Source: CBDBJK01 sp965206395
GTDB lineage: Bacteria; Chloroflexota; Dehalococcoidia; Lucifugimonadales; CATOSD01
Direction: 5' to 3'
Length of the DNA: 32,257 nucleotides
Assembly: GCA_965206395.1 (NCBI GenBank)
Contig: CBDBJK010000022.1
Location: 1-32,257 of the forward strand
Under the pieces are notes generated by a model. That model searched no databases. It saw nothing but the letters and a program-made list of their open reading frames with translations, and was not told the DNA's origin. Positions 7,199 through 15,269 of this stretch are shown piece after piece (positions within the stretch are counted from its first letter, which is position 1; each line of letters opens with the position of its first letter). The position numbers and the translations under genes were made by a program.

Positions 7199-8395
7199 GG
7201 ATGCTCTGAATAAGTCCCGATGGCTTGTGGGATAGTAAAATAGGGCCAAGGGCTGAAGACGGGGGAGGAGAGGCAATGAACCAGCCGACGTTTGCGGACT
7301 TGGACTACGAGAGCAAGAAGCGAAAGACTCGCCGGGAGAAGTTCCTTGAGCGCATGGATGGACTGATCCCTTGGGAAGAGTTGGAAGAGCGCATTCGACC
7401 GTTCTATCCCAAGGCCGGTCGTGGTCGGCGGCCCTACGAGTTATCGGTGATGCTACGGATACACTGCGTGCAGTTGTTTTACAACCTGAGCGACCCTGGG
7501 ATGGAGGACATGCTCTATGAGGTCGAATCGGTGAGGCGGTTCGTAGGGCTGAGACTGCCTGGGCCGCTGCCGGACGAGACGACGATTCTGAACTTCCGCC
7601 ACCTGCTGGAAGAGCATGAGTTGGGCGCGGGTCTGTTCGAGGAGATCAACCGCTATCTGGAGTCCAAGGGTCTCCGTCTTCAGGAGGGGACGATAGTGGA
7701 CGCGAGCATCATAGCGGCGCCCTCATCGACGAAGAATCGGGCTAAAGAGCGCGACCCCGAGATGCACCAGACGAAGAAGGGTAACGAGTGGCACTTCGGG
7801 ATGAAGGTGCACATCGGTGTGGACTCGCAGACGGGAGTGGTGCACAGCATGACCACGACATCTGCGAACGTGCATGACCTGACTGAGTTGCCCCGGTTGC
7901 TGCACGGTGGGGAGTCTCAGGTGTGGGGAGATGCTGGGTATCAGGGAGTTGACAAGAGGCCGGGGAACCGGGGCTTGGACGTGGAGTGGCAGGTGGCGAT
8001 GAGGCCCGGCCAGCGTCGGAAGCTGGAGCCTGGGAGCCCTGAGGCGGTGTCGGAGAAGCGCAAAGCGTCGGTCAGAGCTAAGGTGGAGCATCCGTTCCTG
8101 TACATCAAGCGGCACTTCGGCTACGCCAAGGTCCGCTACAGGGGGCTGTCCAAGAACACGCAGCGGCTGATGACGCTGCTGGGGTTTGCCAACTTGATGA
8201 GGGCCGAACAGTACCTGGCGGCGTGAGACCTTGTATAAGTGCGCCCAAAATCAGGGCTAAGGGCGGCGAAAGGCCCTGTCAGGGCCGGTTGTAGGCCGAC
8301 AATAACCCTCACCACGGTGCCATGAGGCAATTTAACGCCCCCAAAACCACTCCGGTCAACTCGGCCCAGCCTGAAGCCGATTGTTCAGAGCATCC
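7199..8395 (+). mobile_element. IS5-family (IS5 subgroup) insertion sequence, intact
   Basis: A 1,197-bp element, almost the length of E. coli IS5. The terminal inverted repeats GGATGCTCTGAA(T/C)AA are near perfect, and CTAG at 7195-7198 and again at 8396-8399 is the 4-bp target duplication typical of the IS5 subgroup. One full-length transposase lies inside. Intact ends and frame suggest recent transposition. Confidence 0.95.
7276..8226 (+). CDS. IS5-family transposase
   Basis: A 316-residue DDE transposase strongly resembling IS5 InsH: the DUF772-type N-terminal domain (PTFADLDYESKKRKTRREKF, FYPKAGRGRRPYELSVMLRI, VQLFYNLSDPGMEDMLYE), then the DDE core with Asp in EGTIVDASIIAAPSSTKN, Asp in WGDAGYQG and Glu in KVEHPFLYIKRHFGYAKVRY. 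The start is set at ATG 7276 because GGAGGAGAGG lies just before it and homologues begin at this point; an in-frame GTG or TTG further upstream is less likely. The frame is intact. Confidence 0.96.
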   Translation: MNQPTFADLDYESKKRKTRREKFLERMDGLIPWEELEERIRPFYPKAGRGRRPYELSVMLRIHCVQLFYNLSDPGMEDMLYEVESVRRFVGLRLPGPLPDETTILNFRHLLEEHELGAGLFEEINRYLESKGLRLQEGTIVDASIIAAPSSTKNRAKERDPEMHQTKKGNEWHFGMKVHIGVDSQTGVVHSMTTTSANVHDLTELPRLLHGGESQVWGDAGYQGVDKRPGNRGLDVEWQVAMRPGQRRKLEPGSPEAVSEKRKASVRAKVEHPFLYIKRHFGYAKVRYRGLSKNTQRLMTLLGFANLMRAEQYLAA

Positions 8396-8518
8396 CTAGA
8401 GCAAAGGCTCCTTCTGGCCTAGGGTCTCGCGCATACGCTCGAAATCAACCCGGATGCTGCCGGACAGTTCGCTGACGTTAAAGTCCTTGTGAATAAAGAC
8501 GTATATATCGATGCTGTT
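8396..8518 (-). pseudogene. C-terminal gene fragment next to the IS5 element
   Basis: A 40-codon open minus-strand stretch (IDIYVFIHKDFNVSELSGS, then IRVDFERMRETLGQKEPLL) ends at TAG 8398-8396, inside the CTAG target site of the neighbouring IS. Its amino-acid make-up looks protein-like and a stop (TAA 8521-8519) bounds it upstream, with no start codon or ribosome-binding site at its beginning. I read it as the 3' remnant of a deleted gene. I do not recognise the family, and a chance open frame remains possible. Confidence 0.3.
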
Positions 8519-8573
8519 TTAGGCAGTTTCCGATACATTGCTAATGCCATGCGATTCTGGAGTCTGTCGGCAA

Positions 8574-8602
8574 TTGACAACTTTAGAAGGCTACCATATA
8601 GT
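8574..8602 (+). promoter_or_regulatory. Sigma-70-type promoter for the TGA-containing redox gene
   Basis: TTGACA at 8574-8579 and TATAGT at 8597-8602 are separated by 17 bases, a near-consensus promoter. Transcription would start near 8609, giving a leader of about 125 bases before the TTG start of the selenoprotein candidate. Confidence 0.6.
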
Positions 8603-8733
8603 CTGTGCTATCTTGGCATGATGTGTTTATGAAAGCCTTTTAGTTCATCTGGGAATTCCAGATCACCAGATCAAAGGATATGCGCAATGATAATTTCTCT
8701 GATTCCCTTCCAAATGTGGAGGTATGACAAAAC

Positions 8734-9528
8734 TTGAACATTAAAGGAAGCATTGTAGTAGGAACGATCTTGGGAGTAATGGCGCTGGCCTTTGGCTGCA
8801 ACTCTTCTACGCCGCCAGCGTCTAGCCCTGAGACGGCAGCTTCTCAGCAAGCTCCCGCGCCAACCGCTCAGGTAATCAAGCCTGTTGAAGTTGCTCAATC
8901 GGCCTCTTCACCTGTCGCTGACGTGAGTCAACCTACGCCGCCATCGTCTAGCCCTGAGACAGTAGCTTCTCAAGGAGTTACCACGCCAACCGCTCAGGTA
9001 ATCAAGTCTGTTGAAGTGGCTCAATCGGCCTCTTCACCTGTCGCTGACGTGAGTCAACCTGCGCAGACCGAGGCTGGTCGGGACATTAAGATTGGCTATG
9101 AAGTAGGCAACCGTGTACCTGACATTGAGTTCACACTCGATGACGGACGCACCTTGACATCAAAGGATCTGCTGAGTGAAGGCAAGCCAGTGTTCCTGTT
9201 CTTCACTGCTTCCTGGTGACCGACATGCCGCGCCGAGTTACGGCGCTTGAAAGAGATTCATCCCGAATTTGCAGATGATGTAGCGTTCTATCTGATAGGC
9301 GCAGACCCCAGTGAGAGATTGGAGAAATTGGTGGCCTATAGAGACGAAAACAGTTATCCCTGGCCCATAGCCTTCCCGGGTATAGGGACGTTAAGGAAAC
9401 TCTGGGTGATTTCACAAGCGACGAAGATTGCCTTAAACAATGAGGGCATCATTACCTATAGGGACGGCTACGGTCGAGGAAGTGATCAAACTTGGCGAGG
9501 AGTTTTTGAGGATTTGGCTGCCCAGTAA
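8734..9528 (+). CDS. Candidate selenoprotein: TlpA/redoxin-like thiol-disulfide lipoprotein with in-frame TGA (Sec162)
   Basis: The frame runs from TTG 8734 (GGAGGT ten bases upstream) to TAA 9526-9528, 264 residues if TGA 9217-9219 is read as selenocysteine 162. Residues 1-22 form a lipoprotein-like signal (basic start, hydrophobic core, LAFGC). Residues 26-109 form a Pro/Ser/Ala-rich linker with two copies of a 42-residue repeat. The thioredoxin-fold domain starts near 120 (GNRVPDIEFTLDDGRTL), then VFLFFTASW-U-PTCRAELRRL, so TGA replaces the first Cys of W-C-x-x-C and Cys165 is the partner. The fold continues with FYLIGADPSERLEKLV and WVISQATKIALNNEGIITYR after the TGA. The usual cis-Pro position appears to be replaced in SQATK. 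Its predicted role is extracytoplasmic thiol-disulfide exchange or reduction. The alternative is a pseudogene with a Cys-to-stop mutation. Confidence 0.75.
8809..9060 (+). repeat. 126-bp tandem duplication in the lipoprotein linker
   Basis: Unit 1 (8809-8934) and unit 2 (8935-9060) are highly similar and exactly 126 bases apart (42 codons), so the frame is kept. Both encode SSPETxASQ, then TAQVIKxVEVAQSASSPVAD and VSQP. The duplication lengthens the flexible tether between the lipid anchor and the thioredoxin-fold domain. Confidence 0.95.
9220..9246 (+). promoter_or_regulatory. Candidate bacterial SECIS element
   Basis: Immediately after TGA 9217-9219, GCGCCG (9230-9235) and CGGCGC (9241-9246) form a perfect 6-bp GC stem around the loop AGTTA. 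The loop starts 16 bases after the TGA, and G9237 is the second loop base, followed by U. Bacterial SECIS elements are known to need a short stem-loop inside the coding region, a G in the first two loop positions and roughly 16-37 bases from UGA to loop. All of these are met. SelB binding is inferred. Confidence 0.6.
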
Positions 9529-9684
9529 TTGCGCTTAATCAAGCATCTGCCGATCAAAACAACTCCAAATCTGCGATCTAATATCTCCTGCCAGGTTCCC
9601 AGGCGCCTTCCATTGTAAAAAGCGCGGTGACAGAAACCGCTGTATACTTGGCAATTGATGGAAATTTGAGGTTAGGAGTTTACA

Positions 9685-10827
9685 TTGAAAGTCGTTGATC
9701 TCAAGACAATGGTTGTTGAAAACGAACCGCCGTACAGAGGTGGCAGATATCTGCTGTTCCTGAAAATCACTACCGACGAAGGAATCATAGGACTCGGCGA
9801 GCGCATAACCGGAAACACCTATTCGCGCAACCTGGGCGACCTGAAGTCGCAGATCAGCCTGATAGAGGAGTTGGCTAGCCAGTATGTCATCGGAGAGAAT
9901 CCCTTTAACATCGAGAGGATATGGGACCGGATGTACGCCTCCCGCCACGACTTCCGCCACCCAAGCCTGCACGCGACCCCTGTGATGAGTGCAATCGAAA
10001 TGGCGCTGTGGGACATCGTCGGTAAGGCGGCGAACCAGCCTATCTATAATCTTCTGGGCGGACAGTACCACGAGAAACTCCGAGCCTATGCCTACATGCC
10101 GGGAGGCCCTTTCAAAGACGATCCCGAACGAGCGGGCGAGGTCGCGGTACAGTTGCTCGAAGAGGGTAACTCGGCCTGCAAGCTCGATCCGTTCATGCCG
10201 GAGTATCCGATACCGAGGGATATTCCTCTGTGGGAGATTGAACACGCGGCGAAGATATTCGAAAGCATTCGGAACGCCGTCGGCAACAAAATGGAGGTGG
10301 GAATCGGGACTCATGGGCAGCTAACGACCTATAGTGCACTTCGCGTCGCCGATTATCTCGAACCGTACCACCCCTTCTGGTTCGAGGAACCGGTTCCACC
10401 CGAAAACGTGGATGAGATGGCTAGAGTTGCTGCCCATACGAGCATTCCGATAGCCACAGGCGAACGACTGGTTACGAAGTACGAGTTCGCGCAGGTTCTC
10501 GAAAAGAAGGCCGCGCAGATCATCCAGCTGGACGTCGGACAATGTGGCGGGATACTGGAGGCGAAGAAGATCGCCAGCATTGCCGAGACTCATTACGCGA
10601 TGATAGCGCCGCACATGGCTTGTGGGCCAATAGCCGCCGCCGCCGCAATTCAGGTCGACACCTGCTCGCCGAACTTCCTCATCCAGGAGGCGAACCAGGG
10701 GCCGCTCCACAAGATAATTTTCAAAGAACCTCTTGTGTTCGAAAACGGTTACATCATTCCGCCAACAGGCCCTGGTCTCGGCATTGAGTTCGACGAGGAT
10801 GTATTGAAGCGGCATTTGATCGAGTAG
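9685..10827 (+). CDS. Enolase-superfamily (mandelate racemase/galactonate dehydratase-like) protein
   Basis: A 380-residue MR/MLE-type protein. The capping domain (1-120) contains GRYLLFLKITTDEGIIGLGE and WDRMYASRHDF, and ALWDIVGKAANQPIYNLLGG starts the barrel. Recognisable barrel residues are E235 in WFEEP, E260 in ATGERL, D283 in IQLDVGQCGG and H310 in APHMA. The first metal ligand, normally Asp in a D-x-HGR motif of acid-sugar dehydratases, aligns with Gly208 in GIGTHGQ, although H210 is kept. Typical reactions are Mg-dependent sugar-acid dehydration or racemisation. TTG start with TAGGAG six bases upstream. It opens the catabolic block. Exact substrate unknown. Confidence 0.9.
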   Translation: MKVVDLKTMVVENEPPYRGGRYLLFLKITTDEGIIGLGERITGNTYSRNLGDLKSQISLIEELASQYVIGENPFNIERIWDRMYASRHDFRHPSLHATPVMSAIEMALWDIVGKAANQPIYNLLGGQYHEKLRAYAYMPGGPFKDDPERAGEVAVQLLEEGNSACKLDPFMPEYPIPRDIPLWEIEHAAKIFESIRNAVGNKMEVGIGTHGQLTTYSALRVADYLEPYHPFWFEEPVPPENVDEMARVAAHTSIPIATGERLVTKYEFAQVLEKKAAQIIQLDVGQCGGILEAKKIASIAETHYAMIAPHMACGPIAAAAAIQVDTCSPNFLIQEANQGPLHKIIFKEPLVFENGYIIPPTGPGLGIEFDEDVLKRHLIE

Positions 10828-11071
10828 GCTTGAGATTGTTCAGAGTCAGAGTGATCCGGCCCTTGTAACGTTGCCACCAATTACCCCGGTTATTCAGCCA
10901 GTTCAAGTTCTGGAGTGATTGCTCTCGGAGTTGGTGGACGGCGTCGGAGCAAGGTCTATGGTCGAACGGTAACGGCCTCTCGGATATCGTCAATCATTCA
11001 CGTTGAATCTGTCAATACCAAACAGAAGTATCGGTACCAGTCACCACCACAACAAAAAAGGAGTGGAAGTT

Positions 11072-11836
11072 TTGGCGAAAAGAGTCCTGATTACGGGTAT
11101 GAGCGGTCTGGTCGGAGGTCTCCTGAAAGACCACCTTCAACAGGTAGGGGGCTACGAGCTAACGGCCCTTAACCGAAGGTTCGTCGAAGGGGTTACCAAC
11201 TTTCAGGCGGACATCACCGACCTCAAAGCCATCAAGCCCGCCTTCGAAGGCCAGGACATCGTGGCGCATCTAGCCGCCAACCCCGGCAGCCCGGACTGGG
11301 AGGGCCAGCACGCCAGTAACGTGGTCGGCACTTACAACGTTTACGAGGCGGCGCGTCTGGCAGGCGTCAAACGGATCGTTTTCGCCAGCAGCAACCAGAC
11401 GTGTGGCAGCTTCGAGCAGGTTTCGCCATACTCTGACATCTGCGCAGGCCGCTACGACCAGGTTCCCGCTGAATTCTCGCTGATTACCCATGAACAGGTC
11501 CGGCCAGCATCTCTCTACGGCACGACCAAGGTTTGGGGCGAAGCCTTGGGCCGACATTTCTGCGACAAGTTCGGCATCTCGATTATCTGCGTGCGAATCG
11601 GGTCAGTCCGCAAGGAGAACAGGCCCACGACCTTCAGGGAGAACTCCGTCTACCTGAGCCACCGGGATATGTGTCAGGCACTCAAGAAGTCTATAGACGC
11701 TCCAGACAGCTTGAAATACGATATCTTCTTCGCGGTGTCCAACAACCGTTGGAACTACAGGGATCTCTCCCATGCCAAGGAGGTTGTCGGCTTCGAGCCG
11801 CAGGACTCAGCCGACGACATCCCTTTCAAGGGATAG
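11072..11836 (+). CDS. NAD-dependent epimerase/dehydratase (uronate dehydrogenase-like extended SDR)
   Basis: A protein of about 254 residues with the Rossmann motif VLITGMSGLVGG near its N-terminus, ADITD after the third strand, VAHLAANPG, VFASSNQTCG (catalytic Ser region) and SLYGTTKVWGE with an intact YxxxK. This sequence pattern is close to bacterial uronate dehydrogenases and NAD(P)-dependent sugar epimerases. The TTG at 11072 is chosen because AAGGAG lies eight bases before it and homologues begin at this point; the upstream in-frame part is low-complexity. With the preceding enolase-superfamily gene it suggests oxidation and dehydration of a sugar acid, though the substrate is not shown by sequence. 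Confidence 0.88.
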   Translation: MAKRVLITGMSGLVGGLLKDHLQQVGGYELTALNRRFVEGVTNFQADITDLKAIKPAFEGQDIVAHLAANPGSPDWEGQHASNVVGTYNVYEAARLAGVKRIVFASSNQTCGSFEQVSPYSDICAGRYDQVPAEFSLITHEQVRPASLYGTTKVWGEALGRHFCDKFGISIICVRIGSVRKENRPTTFRENSVYLSHRDMCQALKKSIDAPDSLKYDIFFAVSNNRWNYRDLSHAKEVVGFEPQDSADDIPFKG

Positions 11837-11942
11837 TCAGCTTGCGAACGACCGGGGATGGCGAGAGCCGGACGACCATTTCCGATTGAATAGCGATATT
11901 TACATCGCCTGTGCTCATGAGATACGTCTCTCTCGATTGACT

Positions 11943-12347
11943 TCAGCTTTTGGGTTTCTCTTCGATGACATGGAGATACATGAATGCGCCCGTGAATACG
12001 GTCGCATCTTCACAATGGCCTCCAACCATTTCACCCGAAGGGCGGGCAGCGGCAACATGGATATGCACTCGTATGCCTCCGTCAGGCAACGGTTGAATGT
12101 AGCCTGAAGCGCTCACCAACTCCAGGTTCTCATCTATGGTCTGACGCTGAAATTCGGCAGAACCTTCGACATATCGGCACAGGTTTCGGAGCTTCAACTG
12201 GCTGAAGCTCCCAATGCACGATGTTATGGCGGCTTCACGGATGCCCTCCGAGAGAGCCAGGGCTTCGAGATCGTCAATCAGGGATTCCCCAGGCTGAAAG
12301 CGGCGGTACATAATGCGCGATGTCTTGGCCTCCCAGTTCTGAATCAT
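11943..12347 (-). CDS. PPC/DUF296 domain protein
   Basis: A 134-residue single-domain protein: YRRFQPGESLIDDLEALA, IREAAITSCIGSFSQLKL, LELVSASGYI, then GGIRVHIHVAAARPSGEMVGGHC and VFTGAFMYLHVIE. These match the PPC/DUF296 fold, including the H-x-H and GGH residues. In plants the domain accompanies AT-hooks; bacterial stand-alone members are trimeric and of unknown role, and the conserved histidines may bind metal. The start is ATG 12347, with GGAGGA at good spacing; the longer frame upstream is non-coding in character. It is transcribed against its neighbours from its own promoter. Confidence 0.85.
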   Translation of the reverse strand: MIQNWEAKTSRIMYRRFQPGESLIDDLEALALSEGIREAAITSCIGSFSQLKLRNLCRYVEGSAEFQRQTIDENLELVSASGYIQPLPDGGIRVHIHVAAARPSGEMVGGHCEDATVFTGAFMYLHVIEEKPKS

Positions 12348-12424
12348 TATATGTCCTCCTGGTCGGAATTTCTCAGTTGGAACCGAGTACCTTCGTAAAC
12401 GACACATTCTTGAATAGTACAAAC

Positions 12425-12452
12425 AGTATACCCTGTTGCTGATGTCGTCAAT
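12425..12452 (-). promoter_or_regulatory. Promoter of the PPC/DUF296 gene
   Basis: On the minus strand ATTGAC (12452-12447) and TATACT (12430-12425) are 16 bases apart, about 80 bases upstream of the PPC gene start. The remainder of the stretch between the PPC gene and the ABC remnant (12453-12766) shows no gene I recognise. Confidence 0.45.
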
Positions 12453-12766
12453 CGCCATCTGAAATTCCATCCAGCTACTCAGAACCAACAGCAGAAACGC
12501 AACAAGGACTCTTTCGGGCCGAACTCGCTTTTGAAGTCGTGCACCTCACCCAGGGCAGCATCGACATGACCACAACTCTCTGTGTCAACACGTCTGTTAC
12601 CAGGGTTGTGTATTTCAAAAAAGCGGTGTAGTATTCCCATCGACCCCTTCAGCGTGCGAGAGAAAGGCCATCGTTGCGCTGTGCGTCCCAATGCATAGCG
12701 TTGCGCTGGCTTCGAGCCTCACGGATGCCGAATTCGACCAAGGAGGATAACAGAACTGATTACACG

Positions 12767-12910
12767 GTTCTGGAGGTACGAGATTATCCCCACCAACTTA
12801 GCGGCGGCATGAAGCAGCGCGTGGTGGACGCTACCGACATCTCATGCGACCCGCTAGTGCTCATCGCCGACGAGCCGACGACCTCTCTCAACGCAGCGAT
12901 TCAGGCATAG
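12767..12910 (+). pseudogene. ABC-transporter ATPase remnant (oligopeptide DppD/OppD type)
   Basis: About 47 codons ending at TAG 12908 encode YPHQLSGGMKQRV, the ABC signature and its context in peptide-importer ATPases, followed by CDPLVLIADEPTTSLNAAIQA, the Walker B region. The Walker A half and the C-terminal half are missing, and the Asp of the D-loop (usually ALD) is Asn. No permease or binding-protein genes are adjacent. It is a fragment of a lost dipeptide/oligopeptide-type transporter gene, not a working protein. Confidence 0.85.
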
Positions 12911-13096
12911 TACCTCCGTCTACTCTGTCCCCGGTCAGCCTCCAGCCGTGCGGCATCGACCTATATGAAAGTGCAGTTTCGCACCTCGCTGTCCATACGT
13001 CCAGGAGAGGCGCGAGGAGTATCCACCGACGTTCACTGTTGACGATGGTTAGACATCGGCATGCTGGCTAAGGGAAAAGAAGGAGGGTAATCCAAA

Positions 13097-13894
13097 ATGA
13101 CGACTCTAGAAGAGATAGAGTGGAAACGTGTGCTGTGGGACATCTCGGACTCGGGCGTCCTCTCGATTACGCTCAACCGGCCCGAGCGGCTCAACGCTGT
13201 AAGCTACCGGACGTTACGCGAGATACAATGGCTCATCGACCACGCCGGCAGCAATCCTGATGTCCGCGTTGTCACGCTTCGAGGGGAAGGGACCCAGGCG
13301 TTCTGCACCGGGGACGACCTGAAGGGAATGAATCCTGAACCCGGCATAGACGACTTTCACGTCCATCATCGGCTGATACCGTCGATACGCGAACTCCCCA
13401 AGTCTGTCGTGGCCCTGGTCAATGGCTTTGCCCTCGGGTTCGGGTTCGAGTTGGCGTCCGCTTGCGATTTTCGGCTGTGCGCGGACAACATCGACGTTGG
13501 TGACCACAGGGTCACAAGGTCTATCGGCCTGATCGGAGGATCAACGTGGTTCCTGCCGCGCATAGTCGGGCAGGGCAGGGCGCTGGAGATTTTGATGACA
13601 GGCCGCCATCTCAATGCACAGGAGGCATTGGATTGGGGTTGGGCCAATCGTGTCTGGCCGCTGGATGAGTTTCAAGAGCGCGCCGCTGAATACGTCAACA
13701 TGCTTGCGCGCCTTCCAACGATTGCGACCAGTGTTTACAAGTCGTCTGTGGAGTACTCGATGACTCACGGCCTGCGCGACTCCCTTGCATACGAAATGGC
13801 GGTCTCGACCCTAAGAATCAATGGCACCGATGATCAGCGGGAAGGGCGCGCGTCCTGGCTTGAGAAGCGGCAACCCGTTTTCAAGGGCCGTTAG
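13097..13894 (+). CDS. Enoyl-CoA hydratase/isomerase family protein
   Basis: A 265-residue crotonase-fold protein. The oxyanion-hole segments FCTGDDLKGM and VNGFALGFGFELASACDFRL are present, as are LPRIVGQGRALEILMTGRHL and AQEALDWGWANRV. The strand that usually carries the catalytic Glu (P-E-x-x-x-G) reads VGDHRVTRSIGLIGG, with Arg at the Glu position, so classical hydratase activity is doubtful; isomerase, hydrolase or decarboxylase-like chemistry on an acyl-CoA is possible. GGAGGG precedes the ATG. It is followed closely by two CaiB-type genes, which would supply or remove the CoA group. Confidence 0.9.
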   Translation: MTTLEEIEWKRVLWDISDSGVLSITLNRPERLNAVSYRTLREIQWLIDHAGSNPDVRVVTLRGEGTQAFCTGDDLKGMNPEPGIDDFHVHHRLIPSIRELPKSVVALVNGFALGFGFELASACDFRLCADNIDVGDHRVTRSIGLIGGSTWFLPRIVGQGRALEILMTGRHLNAQEALDWGWANRVWPLDEFQERAAEYVNMLARLPTIATSVYKSSVEYSMTHGLRDSLAYEMAVSTLRINGTDDQREGRASWLEKRQPVFKGR

Positions 13895-13946
13895 TATCCC
13901 GCCCCCTAAGAACGTTGAGCATATTGGGAAGTAGGGATTGAGGTAA

Positions 13947-15161
13947 ATGAGCAAGCACGCGCTATCGGACCTGCGGGTGATTGAATTTGGCGAACTGGTT
14001 GCCGCACCATTCTGTGCCAAGCTTCTGGCAGATTTGGGTGCTGAGGTAATAAAAGTAGAACGGCCCCAACGGGGTGACGTGGCCCGAAGCTATGGCCCTT
14101 TCCAGGGTGATGTTCCTCATTTGGAGCGTAGTGGCCTTTTTCTTTATCTCAATACAAACAAATTGGGCATCACACTGTCGCCCACAAGCTCCGAAGGCGC
14201 AAAAATCATCAAGGAGCTTGTGGCTGAATCAGATGTGTTTGTAGAGAGCAACCCACCGGGTGTCATGAAGCAACTAGGTCTGGATTACCAGAGCTTGAGA
14301 CAGATCAACCCCCAGATCGTCGTTACCTCCATCACTCCCTTCGGTCAGACCGGGCCATATTCCGATTACCGTGCCTTTAATCTCAATACCTGGCACGCTG
14401 GCGGGTTGGGATACGTCTGGAGGGAGCGCTATCTGGAAGATGGAATCGGTCCGCCTCTTAAAGGGGCCGGAACGCTAGCCGATTTTCACACGGGCGTCTC
14501 AGCAGCCGTTGCGACCATGTGTGCCATTATCAGACGAGACTTCACTGGTGGGGGTCAGCACATTGATGTGTCGGCCCAGGAGTGCATGGCCTCGGTATTG
14601 GGCAGCGTCTTCGCCACCTTACAAATGACAGGCCAGATCGTGGGGCGTGGGGCCGATGTGCGTTCCGCGATGATGCAGCCTATGCTCTGCAAGGATGCCA
14701 GTGTTCAGCTAACCGGGCGCGAGGAGGCCTAGTGGCAGGCGCTGGTGGACGCCATGGGCAACCCTGAGTGGGCCGAGGAGGATTGGTGCCAGACCAGGCA
14801 GAGCAGGGCCGAAAACGCAGATGTCCTTCGGTTGTTGATGGCAGAGTGGACGTTGGCCCACACAAAAGATGAGATCGTCGAAAGCATCCAGAGCAGACGG
14901 GCTCCCGCTTCGATGGTTAAGGATATGGGTGACGTGGTGAACGATAGGCACCTGCGCTCGCGAGACTTCTTCGTGGCAGCCGACCACCCTGAGACCGGTG
15001 TCGTGGAGTATCCCTCTGCTCCCCATAAACTTTCGGAGACTCCGTGGAGCATACGAAGGCCGGCCCCGCTGCTGGGAGAGCACAACGAAGAGATTTACTC
15101 CGACCGGCTGAAATACTCCAGGGAGCAGCTAGTAGAGTTCAGGGAGGCCGGAGTTATCTAA
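13947..15161 (+). pseudogene. CaiB/BaiF family CoA transferase with in-frame TAG
   Basis: A family III CoA-transferase reading frame of 405 codons interrupted by TAG at 14730-14732. The N-terminal part has LRVIEFGELVAAPFCAKLLA, LGAEVIKVERP, LNTNKLGITL, FGQTGPYSDY and GTLADFHTGVSAA (candidate catalytic Asp). The frame continues without shift after TAG as WQALVDAMGNPEWAEEDW, MVKDMGDVVNDRHLRSRDFF and WSIRRPAPLLGEHNEEI up to a proper TAA. The lost codon is probably CAG (Gln), common before Trp there. Such enzymes transfer CoA between carboxylic acids. Either a recent nonsense mutation or readthrough; TAG is a normal stop elsewhere here, so mutation (or a sequence error) is likelier. Confidence 0.85.
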
Positions 15162-15269
15162 GGGTGCCTACGCTGAATCCATTTGAGGGTTGGGTGCGGA
15201 GTGCTTGGGATGGGAAATTGCAACGACCTAGCTTCGACATATGGTCACCAGGATGACGTAGGAGTATCC

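Noticed and set aside
12479..12691. A 70-codon minus-strand frame upstream of the PPC gene
   Set aside because: No family resemblance and no Shine-Dalgarno site; the PPC gene has a clear promoter and start downstream.
14730..14732. Pyrrolysine or genome-wide TAG recoding
   Set aside because: Several intact genes in the window end in TAG with the next gene directly after (for example at 2751, 3174, 10827 and 11836), so TAG is an ordinary stop here; readthrough is left open only as a checkable option.
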